Shown here one piece after another: positions 44,672 to 53,493 of a stretch of DNA of 64,000 nucleotides. Origin of the DNA: an uncultured Chitinophaga sp. (GTDB lineage Bacteria > Bacteroidota > Bacteroidia > Cytophagales > Cyclobacteriaceae); NCBI GenBank assembly GCA_902168205.1, contig CABHOK010000011.1, positions 186,001-250,000 on the forward strand, in the 5' to 3' direction. The notes under the pieces were generated by a model, which saw only the letters and a program-made list of their open reading frames with translations, ran no database searches and was not told where the DNA came from. Position numbers and translations under genes: made by a program. Numbering within the stretch: the stretch's first letter is position 1; every line of letters starts with the position of its first letter.

Positions 44672-44699
44672 TACTTCAAGTCAATTTTTCATTCTGATT

Positions 44700-44761
44700 A
44701 AGACATAATGTCTTTTTTTTGCGGTTAAAATGAGAAAAATAAGCCATTGTGGCTTATTTTT
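44700..44761. terminator. Two tandem terminators before hsp20
   Basis: AAGACAT (44700-44706) and ATGTCTT (44708-44714) run into TTTTTT. AAAAATAAGCCA (44735-44746) and TGGCTTATTTTT (44750-44761) form the second, longer stem, with A and T tracts on both sides so it can work in both directions. Confidence 0.75.
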
Positions 44762-44839
44762 TTGCTAAAAAAAGATCGGTACATTTTTTACAGATAGGCT
44801 CATCGTAAGAATTTAAAACAACTTAAAAATCAAAATACT

Positions 44840-45280
44840 ATGAGCATCGTACGTTATAACTCCGCACTGAATGAATTTGTACCGACATCTTTCAGTAACC
44901 TGATCGACCGATTCTTTAATGAATCAGTTAGTCGCTCAGGAGGTTCTGTCTACAGTTTCGTTCCCCGCGTAGATATAGTGGAAGCAGAAAAAGCTTTCGA
45001 GATCCATGTAGCGGTTCCCGGTATGAACAAGGATGATTTCAAACTTGACCTGAACGACAGCTTATTGACGATCAGCGGTGAGCGCAAGTTTACCAAAGAG
45101 AAAAAAGACAACAGTTTCCATTCTATCGAAACACAGTACGGTAACTTCAGCCGTTCGTTTACACTGCCCGAAAATGTAGATGTCAACAACATCTCGGCAA
45201 AATATGTAAACGGTATCCTGGAGATCACCGTACCGAAGGATGAGAAGAAGACGCTGAAAACAACCATCAAGGTTAACTAA
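44840..45280 (+). CDS. Hsp20/alpha-crystallin small heat-shock protein
   Basis: 146 residues, cytoplasmic. The alpha-crystallin domain runs from about 47 to 140, with FVPRVDIVEAEKAFEIHVAVPG, YGNFSRSFTLPENVD and the C-terminal VNGILEITVPK motif. It holds unfolding proteins under stress. It is a single-gene unit bounded by terminators on both sides, and is followed by the HtrA protease. Confidence 0.93.
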   Translation: MSIVRYNSALNEFVPTSFSNLIDRFFNESVSRSGGSVYSFVPRVDIVEAEKAFEIHVAVPGMNKDDFKLDLNDSLLTISGERKFTKEKKDNSFHSIETQYGNFSRSFTLPENVDVNNISAKYVNGILEITVPKDEKKTLKTTIKVN

Positions 45281-45313
45281 GATATAGGGAATAGGGTATA
45301 GGTTTAGGTGGTC

Positions 45314-45350
45314 AGGCTTCCGGATTTTTCCGGGAGCCTTTTGTTTTTTA
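45314..45350 (+). terminator. Terminator after hsp20
   Basis: AGGCTTCCGGA (45314-45324) pairs with TCCGGGAGCCT (45329-45339) with one mismatch, followed by TTTGTTTTTT. Confidence 0.8.
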
Positions 45351-45551
45351 TAGCCGTTGCGACAGCAGGTCTGAATTTTTAGCAGGTGTAGCAAAGGGTA
45401 TAGCACAGTTTGTCGTATCAAAACTTGTATCGATAGAAAATCCGATATCTTTCATTGTCAATCTGTGTGATACCCGAAAAGAAAACGTTAACTTTCTTTA
45501 AGCCGTCAACTTTCCGGAGTGTATATCTGTTGAACTAAAAACTGAGGGGTT

Positions 45552-46985
45552 ATGAAGAGATCAATTCTGGTTCTTATCGTATTGTTTGCTGCCTGTGCCG
45601 GTGGTGTGGTGGGTTCTATTTTTACCATTCGCTTTCTGGATGTCTCAAATGCTTCGTATCAGTCGATCGAAGACAGGCAGAAACTCGTACTCACCAATTA
45701 CTCTTCTGATACTTCGTATAGCGTTCCGGAAGAACTTGATTTTCTCGCTACGGCAAAGCAGGTAACATCAGCCGTAGTACATATTCAAACATCGTATGGT
45801 CCGGGCGACTTCAGTCTCAACCCGCTTCAACAGCGCTTCGATGCACCGGTGCGCTCATCAGGTTCCGGTGTTATTATTTCAGATGATGGCTATATCGTTA
45901 CGAACAATCACGTGATCGAAGATGCAAACAGTATCGAAATCGTGATGAATAATAATCAACGCTTCTATGCGAAGCTTGTCGGTGCAGACCCTACTACCGA
46001 TCTGGCTCTTCTCAAAATCCGCGGACGCGCACTCCCTTTTATTCGCTATGGCGATTCCGATAAAATTACTCCGGGCGAGTGGGTGCTTGCCGTGGGTAAT
46101 CCATTCGATCTTAACTCTACTGTAACAGCCGGTATAGTCAGTGCCAAGGCGCGCAACATTGGTATACTTCGCGATCGCAGCAATCTGCAGGTAGAGTCAT
46201 TTATACAGACTGATGCTGCGGTAAACCCTGGTAACAGTGGCGGTGCCTTGGTAAATCTGCATGGCGAACTCATTGGCGTGAACACAGCCATTGCTACATC
46301 CTCCGGAAGTTATCAGGGATATTCATTTGCTATACCGGTAAGTTTGGTAAAGAAAGTAATGGACGATCTGCTGGAGTTCGGGCAAGTACAACGCGGCTTG
46401 CTCGGAATTGTAATTACCGATGTAAACGCGAATGTAGCGGAAGACTTTAATCTGAAAGTGAACCAAGGCGTATTGGTAAATCGTGTAAATGAAGGGAGCG
46501 CGGCCGAGCAAAGCGGTATACTGATAGGCGATGTTATTATAGGTATAGATGGCCACGCCGTAAATTCAGTTTCGGAATTGCAGGAGTGGGTAGCACGCAA
46601 CCGGCCTGGTAAAGAAATAAAAGTCACATACCTGCGCGGAGGTGAGCGCAACGAAGTAAAAGCGAAACTCAAGAACAACAACGGAAGTGTGGAGGTTGAG
46701 ACAAAAGAAATTCGTTATGAACTCACCGGTCTTACGGTAGAAGATGTTCCCTATAAAGAGCTGAACGAACTGCAACTGGAAGGTGGCGTGCGCGCGAAAA
46801 ATGTAACGGCAGGTAAATGGAAAGAAGCCGGCCTCAAAAATAATTTTATCATTGCCTATATCGATAAAGTGCCCGTTGATAATGTGGAAGATCTGAATCG
46901 GATTCTCGATTTTAAAAAAGGCGGCATCCTCATTGAAGGATTTTATCCCGGAGGTGAGAAAGGCGTCTATGGCATGGAGTGGTAA
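45552..46985 (+). CDS. HtrA/DegQ-family periplasmic serine protease
   Basis: 477 residues with an N-terminal anchor (ILVLIVLFAACAGGVVGSIF). The catalytic triad is His120 (TNNHVIEDA), Asp150 (TTDLALLKI) and Ser229 (NPGNSGGAL). The PDZ1 domain is at about 275-365 (RGLLGIVITDVNANVAEDF, VLVNRVNEGSAAEQSGI). A more diverged second PDZ (about 380-470) ends the chain. It degrades or refolds misfolded envelope proteins. Its placement after Hsp20 suggests a stress island, though the terminator separates them. Confidence 0.94.
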   Translation: MKRSILVLIVLFAACAGGVVGSIFTIRFLDVSNASYQSIEDRQKLVLTNYSSDTSYSVPEELDFLATAKQVTSAVVHIQTSYGPGDFSLNPLQQRFDAPVRSSGSGVIISDDGYIVTNNHVIEDANSIEIVMNNNQRFYAKLVGADPTTDLALLKIRGRALPFIRYGDSDKITPGEWVLAVGNPFDLNSTVTAGIVSAKARNIGILRDRSNLQVESFIQTDAAVNPGNSGGALVNLHGELIGVNTAIATSSGSYQGYSFAIPVSLVKKVMDDLLEFGQVQRGLLGIVITDVNANVAEDFNLKVNQGVLVNRVNEGSAAEQSGILIGDVIIGIDGHAVNSVSELQEWVARNRPGKEIKVTYLRGGERNEVKAKLKNNNGSVEVETKEIRYELTGLTVEDVPYKELNELQLEGGVRAKNVTAGKWKEAGLKNNFIIAYIDKVPVDNVEDLNRILDFKKGGILIEGFYPGGEKGVYGMEW

Positions 46986-47141
46986 TTAAAACGGTGTAGG
47001 TCATTTTCAATTTACTTTTTTAGCTTTGTGCCTTCATCTTGTGGACACATAAGATGAATGAGCAACGCACGTTTTGTTTACAGCAAATACTTGCATGAAT
47101 GTGACCAGGTGTTCCCCCGGTCATCACGATAACAATTACGA

Positions 47142-48683
47142 ATGAAGAACTTTGGTATAAAAGAAGCATTGGATGCATTGGGATTGAAGAAGAACAACCT
47201 CGGTACATCCACCGGAAAGAAATGGTATAAAACATCAGGACAGGCTATTGAGTCATACTCACCTGCTGATGGCAAACTCATTGGAGCAGTATATGCTACA
47301 GATGAAAAATCATTTCATGCAGTAGTAGAACAATCCAAGGCAGCATTTAAAGAATGGCGCAAGTGGCCCGCACCAAAACGCGGTGAAGTAGTGCGGCAGA
47401 TCGGAGAAGCGCTGCGTGAGTATAAAGAACCACTGGGTAAACTGGTGTCGTACGAAATGGGTAAGTCATACCAGGAAGGACTGGGTGAAGTACAGGAGAT
47501 GATCGACATCTGTGATTTTGCTGTAGGACTTTCACGTCAGTTACACGGACTCACCATGCACTCTGAGCGTCCCAATCACCGGATGTATGAGCAGTGGCAC
47601 CCCATTGGTATAGTAGGCATTATATCCGCGTTTAATTTTCCTGTAGCGGTATGGTCATGGAACTCGATGCTAGCCTGGGTATGCGGTGATGTATGCATCT
47701 GGAAACCATCTGAAAAAACTCCGCTATGTAGTATAGCATGTCAGACCATTGTACAGCAAGTGTTTGAAAAAAATGAAGTGCCTGAAGGTGTATCATCGCT
47801 GATTAACGGTGATTATACCGTAGGACAATGGCTTGCGCAAGACGAAAATATACCCCTGGTTTCAGCGACCGGCTCAACCCGTATGGGTAAAGCTGTAGCC
47901 AGTACAGTAAGCGAGCGTTTAGGCAGGGCATTGCTTGAACTCGGAGGCAATAACGCTATCATTGTAACAGAACACGCCAACCTGGATATAGCCGTGCGCG
48001 GTGCATTGTTCGGAGCTGTAGGTACTGCCGGCCAGCGCTGCACAACTACACGAAGACTTATTGTACAGGAAAGTGTATACGATGAAGTGAAGAATCGTCT
48101 TTCAAAAGCGTACGCACAATTAAATATAGGCAACCCCCTCGATACACAAAATCATGTTGGGCCTCTTATTGATAAGCAGGCAGTGAAGTCGTACGAAGAT
48201 GCACTGAAGAAGATCAAAAAAGAAGGAGGTACATTTGTGATTGCCGGTGGTGTGCTGGATGGAAAAGGATACGAATCAGGATGCTATGTAAAGCCAGCGG
48301 TTGCTGAAGTAACAAACGACCTGAGCATTGTGCAGCAGGAAACTTTTGCACCGATCCTTTATCTCATTAAGTATAAAACTCTTGAAGAAGCGATCGAATT
48401 ACAAAATGGAGTGAAGCAAGGTTTGTCATCATCCATTATCACCTCGAACATGTATGATATGGAACGCTTCCTTTCGCACGAAGGCTCCGATTGTGGTATT
48501 GCCAATGTAAACATCGGCACATCCGGAGCAGAGATTGGTGGAGCGTTTGGTGGTGAAAAAGAGACCGGTGGTGGTCGCGAATCAGGTTCCGATGCCTGGA
48601 AAGTGTATATGCGCAGGCAAACCAATACCATAAATTTCGGAAACAGCCTTCCTTTGGCTCAGGGAATCAAATTTGATATTTAG
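47142..48683 (+). CDS. Aldehyde dehydrogenase of the ALDH7 (antiquitin) family
   Basis: 513 residues, cytoplasmic. The NAD-site FNFPVAVWSWN, the general base Glu266 in LLELGGNNAII and the catalytic Cys300 in GTAGQRCTTTRR are all present. The C-terminal signature GGAFGGEKETGGGRESGSDAW is diagnostic for antiquitin-type enzymes. These oxidise alpha-aminoadipate semialdehyde (piperideine-6-carboxylate) in lysine breakdown. No other lysine gene is next to it. Confidence 0.92.
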   Translation: MKNFGIKEALDALGLKKNNLGTSTGKKWYKTSGQAIESYSPADGKLIGAVYATDEKSFHAVVEQSKAAFKEWRKWPAPKRGEVVRQIGEALREYKEPLGKLVSYEMGKSYQEGLGEVQEMIDICDFAVGLSRQLHGLTMHSERPNHRMYEQWHPIGIVGIISAFNFPVAVWSWNSMLAWVCGDVCIWKPSEKTPLCSIACQTIVQQVFEKNEVPEGVSSLINGDYTVGQWLAQDENIPLVSATGSTRMGKAVASTVSERLGRALLELGGNNAIIVTEHANLDIAVRGALFGAVGTAGQRCTTTRRLIVQESVYDEVKNRLSKAYAQLNIGNPLDTQNHVGPLIDKQAVKSYEDALKKIKKEGGTFVIAGGVLDGKGYESGCYVKPAVAEVTNDLSIVQQETFAPILYLIKYKTLEEAIELQNGVKQGLSSSIITSNMYDMERFLSHEGSDCGIANVNIGTSGAEIGGAFGGEKETGGGRESGSDAWKVYMRRQTNTINFGNSLPLAQGIKFDI

Positions 48684-48736
48684 AGCCTTTTGCAAATAAG
48701 TATCAATACTGTATTTTTATAAAGCATTAACTAACT

Positions 48737-49144
48737 ATGGCAGGAAAAAAATATCGTACCGTCATGCTCATTGATGATAATGAGATAGACAACCTCATTA
48801 ATCAGAAGATGATTGAAGCGGCTTCTGTGACTGAGAACATTTATACGCATACTGGTGCTAAGAGTGCTATTGAATTCTTGAAAAACATGGAGAAGCTCGA
48901 TGTAGCGGACCAGGTTTTACCGGATGTGATTTTCCTCGACATTGACATGCCGCTGATGGACGGGTTCCAGTTCCTCGATGAATTCGAAAAACTTTCGAAT
49001 ACAGCGAAGAAGAAATGCAAGATCGTAATGCTTACATCTTCTATCAATCCACAGGACTTTAACCGTTCTAAAAAATACGACAACGTAAAGCTATACCTCA
49101 ATAAGCCGCTTTCGCACGAGAGCATTGTGAAGCTCGAAGTATAG
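48737..49144 (+). CDS. Single-domain response regulator (receiver only)
   Basis: 135 residues forming one CheY-like receiver: acidic pocket LIDDNEID, phospho-acceptor Asp68 (FLDIDMPLMDG), Thr100 (VMLTSS) and Lys123 (LNKPL). There is no output domain. The form with the EIDN motif is common in Cytophagales and is believed to act in a phosphorelay with hybrid kinases encoded elsewhere. A convergent hypothetical gene follows beyond a shared terminator. Confidence 0.92.
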   Translation: MAGKKYRTVMLIDDNEIDNLINQKMIEAASVTENIYTHTGAKSAIEFLKNMEKLDVADQVLPDVIFLDIDMPLMDGFQFLDEFEKLSNTAKKKCKIVMLTSSINPQDFNRSKKYDNVKLYLNKPLSHESIVKLEV

Positions 49145-49184
49145 TATTAGTATAACTGACTTCATAAATTCCACCAAAAAAACA

Positions 49185-49210
49185 AAAGCCCGCACATGGC
49201 GGGCTTTGTC
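49185..49210. terminator. Bidirectional terminator between response regulator and hypothetical
   Basis: AAAGCCCGC (49185-49193) and GCGGGCTTT (49199-49207) form a 9-bp perfect stem with loop ACATG. An A-tract precedes and T residues follow, serving both converging genes. Confidence 0.88.
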
Positions 49211-49232
49211 ATTATATGGGGTGTTTTACTTA

Positions 49233-50678
49233 CTATATTTCTGTAAGCAGGTTTACAAAACGATCGTCAAGCTTCACCAGTTTGGTAGGAGCAAAGTACG
49301 ATACATTCAACGAGTTAAGACGTGGAATCACAGCGTTGATCTTCTTGGCCTTCTCTTTCTTCGCTTCACTGGTAGATATCTTCAGGATCTTCAGGAAGAG
49401 CTGAATGTTTTCGCAGCTGTCTTTTCCGAACAAACGGATCTGGCGCTGGATACTGTTGGAGAGCTGGTTGAAAAGTTCAACATCGCGCATCAGCGTATAC
49501 TGAAGTGCCAGCAACGATTTGATCTCAAGCTGTGCGTACGGATATTTCTTGAGACTTACATCGTTAAGCAAGCCATTGATGAGGCGGGCCGCTTCATCAA
49601 ATTTACCTACGTAGTATGATGACAGCGCGCGGTACACGGTATATACTATGTGCTTGGGTACATCCAGTGTATCGATCTCGTAGTCTATAAATATACTCTC
49701 GTTCTCTGCGTATAATTCAGCCTCGGTATTGGTGCGCAGGTGTCTGTCCAATTTGGACAACAGGAACTGAGCCGGAAACGTATAGGTTGAATAATTCACC
49801 ATCAGGTTGGCGCAGGCATCGTTTACTTCTTCGTAATACTTCTCAGCCTGGCGGTATACTTTATAGTGATTGTAGTATTCGAGTTTCAGGAATTCGAACA
49901 CCAGGTTGATGTGGTAGTAAATCGAATCGAGGTGATAGCTTTCGAAGATCTTCTGTACTTTATCAAAGATATCTTCGATCGATTCGCCTTCCTGGTTCAT
50001 GTTGTCATCCACTTCTACAAACAGGCGGTGGAAGATATACATACAGCTCTGGTATACATACAACCGGTGCGATTCGTATAGCTTGGCAACATTCTGCATT
50101 TCTTTCATCAGCAACCCTAGGCCCAGCTTCTCTACTTCACCTCCGTTCAGCATATAGTCGCCATACTTTTTAAAGTAATCGGCAAGCAGGTCTTCGGCTT
50201 TATCAACGGCCAGCATATACGCCACGTGGCGGTTATACAATTGCGAGTACTGAAAGTAATCGGGCGAGTTGATGTTGAGTTTCTTGAGCGACTTGTAAAT
50301 GATAGTCAGCTCGTTCGCGAGATCGTAATCCAGAAGTTCTTTCTCCAGTTTTTTAAGAGTGGCAACAGAGATTGCTTTCTTTTTGGTGAAGAGTACTTCG
50401 GTAATGTTGGCAACTTTACGGAGAACATCTGTACGCGGACTTTCCAATTGTCCCATCAGGTATTCTTCAATCTTAAGATTAAGTCGTGAGCGTAAAGTAT
50501 AATACGCGTTCGCGTTTACTTCCAGCTCAGACATAATTTTGTTATCGGAAAGTTGTCGTTCACGGAGTGACTTCAGCAGGTATGCTGATTTCTCAGCGTT
50601 GCTCTCAATCAGAGAGTCATGAATCGCCTTGAAGTCTTTCTCGGATAATTGCTTAATAATGTTCTTGAGTTTCGCCAT
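49233..50678 (-). CDS. Large cytoplasmic helical hypothetical protein (TPR-like)
   Basis: 481 residues, not recognised. No signal peptide. Sequence is almost entirely helical, with Leu/Tyr/Lys spacing like an array of TPR-type hairpins (for example KNIIKQLSEKDFKAIHDSL and LINGLLNDVSLKKYPYAQL). It starts at ATG MAKLKN. Similar long proteins are, as far as I recall, restricted to Bacteroidota. The promoter region shares a palindrome at 50731 with the divergent WG-repeat gene. It may be a scaffold or signalling partner of the neighbouring receiver protein; this is a guess. Confidence 0.75.
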   Translation of the reverse strand: MAKLKNIIKQLSEKDFKAIHDSLIESNAEKSAYLLKSLRERQLSDNKIMSELEVNANAYYTLRSRLNLKIEEYLMGQLESPRTDVLRKVANITEVLFTKKKAISVATLKKLEKELLDYDLANELTIIYKSLKKLNINSPDYFQYSQLYNRHVAYMLAVDKAEDLLADYFKKYGDYMLNGGEVEKLGLGLLMKEMQNVAKLYESHRLYVYQSCMYIFHRLFVEVDDNMNQEGESIEDIFDKVQKIFESYHLDSIYYHINLVFEFLKLEYYNHYKVYRQAEKYYEEVNDACANLMVNYSTYTFPAQFLLSKLDRHLRTNTEAELYAENESIFIDYEIDTLDVPKHIVYTVYRALSSYYVGKFDEAARLINGLLNDVSLKKYPYAQLEIKSLLALQYTLMRDVELFNQLSNSIQRQIRLFGKDSCENIQLFLKILKISTSEAKKEKAKKINAVIPRLNSLNVSYFAPTKLVKLDDRFVNLLTEI

Positions 50679-50730
50679 GTCGGACAGTTAACATCCTGAA
50701 AATTTACAAAATTTATTACATGTTCCAATA

Positions 50731-50747
50731 TTGACAAGCTTTGTCAA
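50731..50747. promoter_or_regulatory. Palindrome TTGACAA-GCT-TTGTCAA between divergent genes
   Basis: A 7-bp perfect inverted repeat with a 3-base spacer lies midway between the divergent starts at 50678 and 50805. Candidate operator. Confidence 0.4.
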
Positions 50748-50804
50748 GAATAAATCTTACCGTGAAGTTTGTAGTTTTACCCCGACACGAAGCACCGAAA
50801 GACT

Positions 50805-53399
50805 TTGATCAGGAAATTTACCATACTATGCGTTGTCATGCTGTTGTCGGGATACCTCAAAGCACAGCTCTCTTCCGAGCGAAGTGCATGGAGCAGTCTG
50901 TCGAAACAAAAATGGGTGCGTGCACATGAACAATTAAAAAAAATTCTTGAGAAGGACAGTGCTAATGCAGCTGCGCACTATGTTATGGCCCGCTACTTTT
51001 TTGCCCCGGCCAATCCGCAGTTTCATATCGACTCGGCACACCTGCATGCCACCGCTTCGCTTCATGATTACAGCAGGCTTACGTCCAAACAGCGTGAAAA
51101 AATGAAGCGTTTTCCGCTAGACAGTATAATAATCATACGTCTTCTTGAGCAAGTGGACAGTGCTGCTTTTCATCGTGCGCAACAACTTAATACTGAGGCT
51201 GCTTATGCGTATTTTATAGATGTATTTCCCTCGGCCCGCGAGCATTCTGAGGCATTGAAACTTCGTGAAAAAGCAGCCTTCGCGGAGGCGCAAAGTATCC
51301 ATACGCATCAGGCATTCTCCGCCTATATATATAAGTATCCGGAGGGTAGCCAGGTGGCAGAAGCGAGGTCACTCTATGAGAAATTACTCTTCGAAGAAAA
51401 GACCCGCGACAAACGACTGGAGAGTTATGACATATTTTTGCGGGTACATCCGCAGACTACACACCGGAAGGAAGCCGAGCAACATATTTTCGAGATAGCC
51501 ACAGCTTCGGGAACGATTGAAAGTTTCCGTAATTTTTTACAACGGTACCCCCAGAGCATGTTTCGTGAGCGTGCCGAACAAATTTTGTATTATCTGCAGG
51601 TTGAAGAACCACCAGCCCAACCGTTGCAAGGCAACGGAGCCGATTCGAGCCGTGTTTATACTTCATTGCCACGCCATTATCTCGTGCCCTTTCTGCAAAA
51701 GAACGGCTATGGTTTTATGGACGAGAACGGCTTCGATGTCATTGCACCGGAAGTTGATGAACTGAACGATGAATACCGTTGTGGTAATATTGATGAAGAT
51801 GTAGTGGTGTTGCCGGGCAGGGTAGTAAGTCGCAACGGCACCCTGGTATATAAAGGAGAAGTTACTTCCGTTGATGATCTTGGCTCCGGTTTTCTACTCA
51901 TTGAAAATCAGCACTGCGTAAAGGTCATGCATAAGACCGGCTTCAACCCGGGCGATCCGTGTGTAGAGGATGCAAAAGTGCTGAATGGAAAGCTGCTTGC
52001 GCTAAAGAAAGATGGGAAGTGGTCGGTTCGTACACTAACCGGTTTGCAACTCATTCCATTCGAATGGGACAACATAGCCTATACCGGTGATGTACTGATC
52101 TTTCAGCGTAACAAACAATTCTGGCTGGCTACAACGGAGACTATATCTGCCATTGCCAACCAGGAGTCACCGCGATTAAAAGATGCCTTTGAGGAGGTGA
52201 AGCCCTGGCCCAACGGACGCATCTGGGCACGAGCCGGAAAATTTGAAGGCGTGTTCGATCAGCAACTCAATGTATATATACCCTTCCGGGAACAGCGGCT
52301 GCTGCCTGCATTCTTTGGTGCGCAGGCTCGTGTAGAAAATCAATGGATGATCTATAATGCGCAGGGTGAATATACTGAGCCGTATGATACAGTGCTTGTA
52401 AGCAAACCATGGGCAGCGGCACGCACGCAGAACAAATGGCGTCTACTCATACCGTTGCAACACCTTGCAGCTCGCGCCACGTACGACTCTGTTTTCTTTG
52501 CCGGTACATTTGCCGTTGGTATACGAAACGACAGCACATTTATCCAGAGCACCGAGGGAAAAACGCTGCTGAAAGTAAAAGGACTCGCGAGAATAGAATT
52601 TGTTCCGGCACAGGATTCGTCTGCGTTTTTTATACTCGATCACGCTGACAAAAGGATTTTATACAATCACGCAGGACAAAAACTTTTCGCAGTAGTATAT
52701 GATCGCATCCACCATGCCGGTAAAAATATATTTGTAGTTATCAAGCGCGATAAGAAAGGCCTGGTTGCTGCTGATGGAAAATTACTGCTACTCGTAGAGT
52801 ATGATGCCATTGGTATGGAGAGTCATGGAACGGTATCGTTGCTGAAAACAAAAAAGTTTGGACTATACGATGTTCAACGAAAAAAACTGATCAAGCCCGA
52901 GTATGGTAAAAATTTGTCGCTATATAATGAACGCATACTCGTTGCGCTGAAGAATGGCTCTTATGGTTTTATAGGATGGGACAACAAGCCGCTGAGTAAT
53001 TTTGAATTTGCTGAAGTACAGCCCTGGAATGATACGCTCGCCTGGGTAAAGAAAAATTTCATGTGGATGCTGTACAATCTGAAAACAAAAAAGACACAGC
53101 TCGACAGGATCAGGAATATGAAACTGATATTGGACAAGGCAAATGAACGGCTTGCCATTGTGCAGCAAGACAATGCTTACGGTGTGATACACAATACAAA
53201 AGGAATGATCATCCCGTTAAACTTCAGCGACATTGTTAATGTAGGCTCTCCCGAAAAGCCAATGTATTTTACCGAGAAGCATGTGGAGGAAGCTTCTGTT
53301 TTTGTTGTGATCTATTATAATCACGAGGGTAAATTTTTGCGCAAGGAAATTTATGAGCAGGATGATTACGAGAAAATCTATTGCTCTGATCACAAGTAA
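50805..53399 (+). CDS. Secreted WG-repeat protein with helical N-terminal domain
   Basis: 864 residues. The first codon is TTG at 50805; it is needed because the signal peptide (IRKFTILCVVMLLSGYLKAQ) begins directly behind it, while the next ATG would cut the signal in half. Residues about 30-280 are TPR-like helical repeats. The rest is a chain of WG/MORN-like beta repeats (NGYGFMDENGFDVI, GLYDVQRKKLIKPEYG, NGSYGFIGWDNKPLS), which fold as repeat arrays. Such proteins are common in Bacteroidota and poorly studied; a surface or periplasmic binding role is plausible. Confidence 0.8.
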   Translation: MIRKFTILCVVMLLSGYLKAQLSSERSAWSSLSKQKWVRAHEQLKKILEKDSANAAAHYVMARYFFAPANPQFHIDSAHLHATASLHDYSRLTSKQREKMKRFPLDSIIIIRLLEQVDSAAFHRAQQLNTEAAYAYFIDVFPSAREHSEALKLREKAAFAEAQSIHTHQAFSAYIYKYPEGSQVAEARSLYEKLLFEEKTRDKRLESYDIFLRVHPQTTHRKEAEQHIFEIATASGTIESFRNFLQRYPQSMFRERAEQILYYLQVEEPPAQPLQGNGADSSRVYTSLPRHYLVPFLQKNGYGFMDENGFDVIAPEVDELNDEYRCGNIDEDVVVLPGRVVSRNGTLVYKGEVTSVDDLGSGFLLIENQHCVKVMHKTGFNPGDPCVEDAKVLNGKLLALKKDGKWSVRTLTGLQLIPFEWDNIAYTGDVLIFQRNKQFWLATTETISAIANQESPRLKDAFEEVKPWPNGRIWARAGKFEGVFDQQLNVYIPFREQRLLPAFFGAQARVENQWMIYNAQGEYTEPYDTVLVSKPWAAARTQNKWRLLIPLQHLAARATYDSVFFAGTFAVGIRNDSTFIQSTEGKTLLKVKGLARIEFVPAQDSSAFFILDHADKRILYNHAGQKLFAVVYDRIHHAGKNIFVVIKRDKKGLVAADGKLLLLVEYDAIGMESHGTVSLLKTKKFGLYDVQRKKLIKPEYGKNLSLYNERILVALKNGSYGFIGWDNKPLSNFEFAEVQPWNDTLAWVKKNFMWMLYNLKTKKTQLDRIRNMKLILDKANERLAIVQQDNAYGVIHNTKGMIIPLNFSDIVNVGSPEKPMYFTEKHVEEASVFVVIYYNHEGKFLRKEIYEQDDYEKIYCSDHK

Positions 53400-53493
53400 T
53401 AACCGGTAAAACGGTTCAACAGCTTTTTTAGTAATTTAGATTTTCCGTTCGGATTTTTTCGCTCAACTCTGCATCCGTTTTTAACCCGATTGA

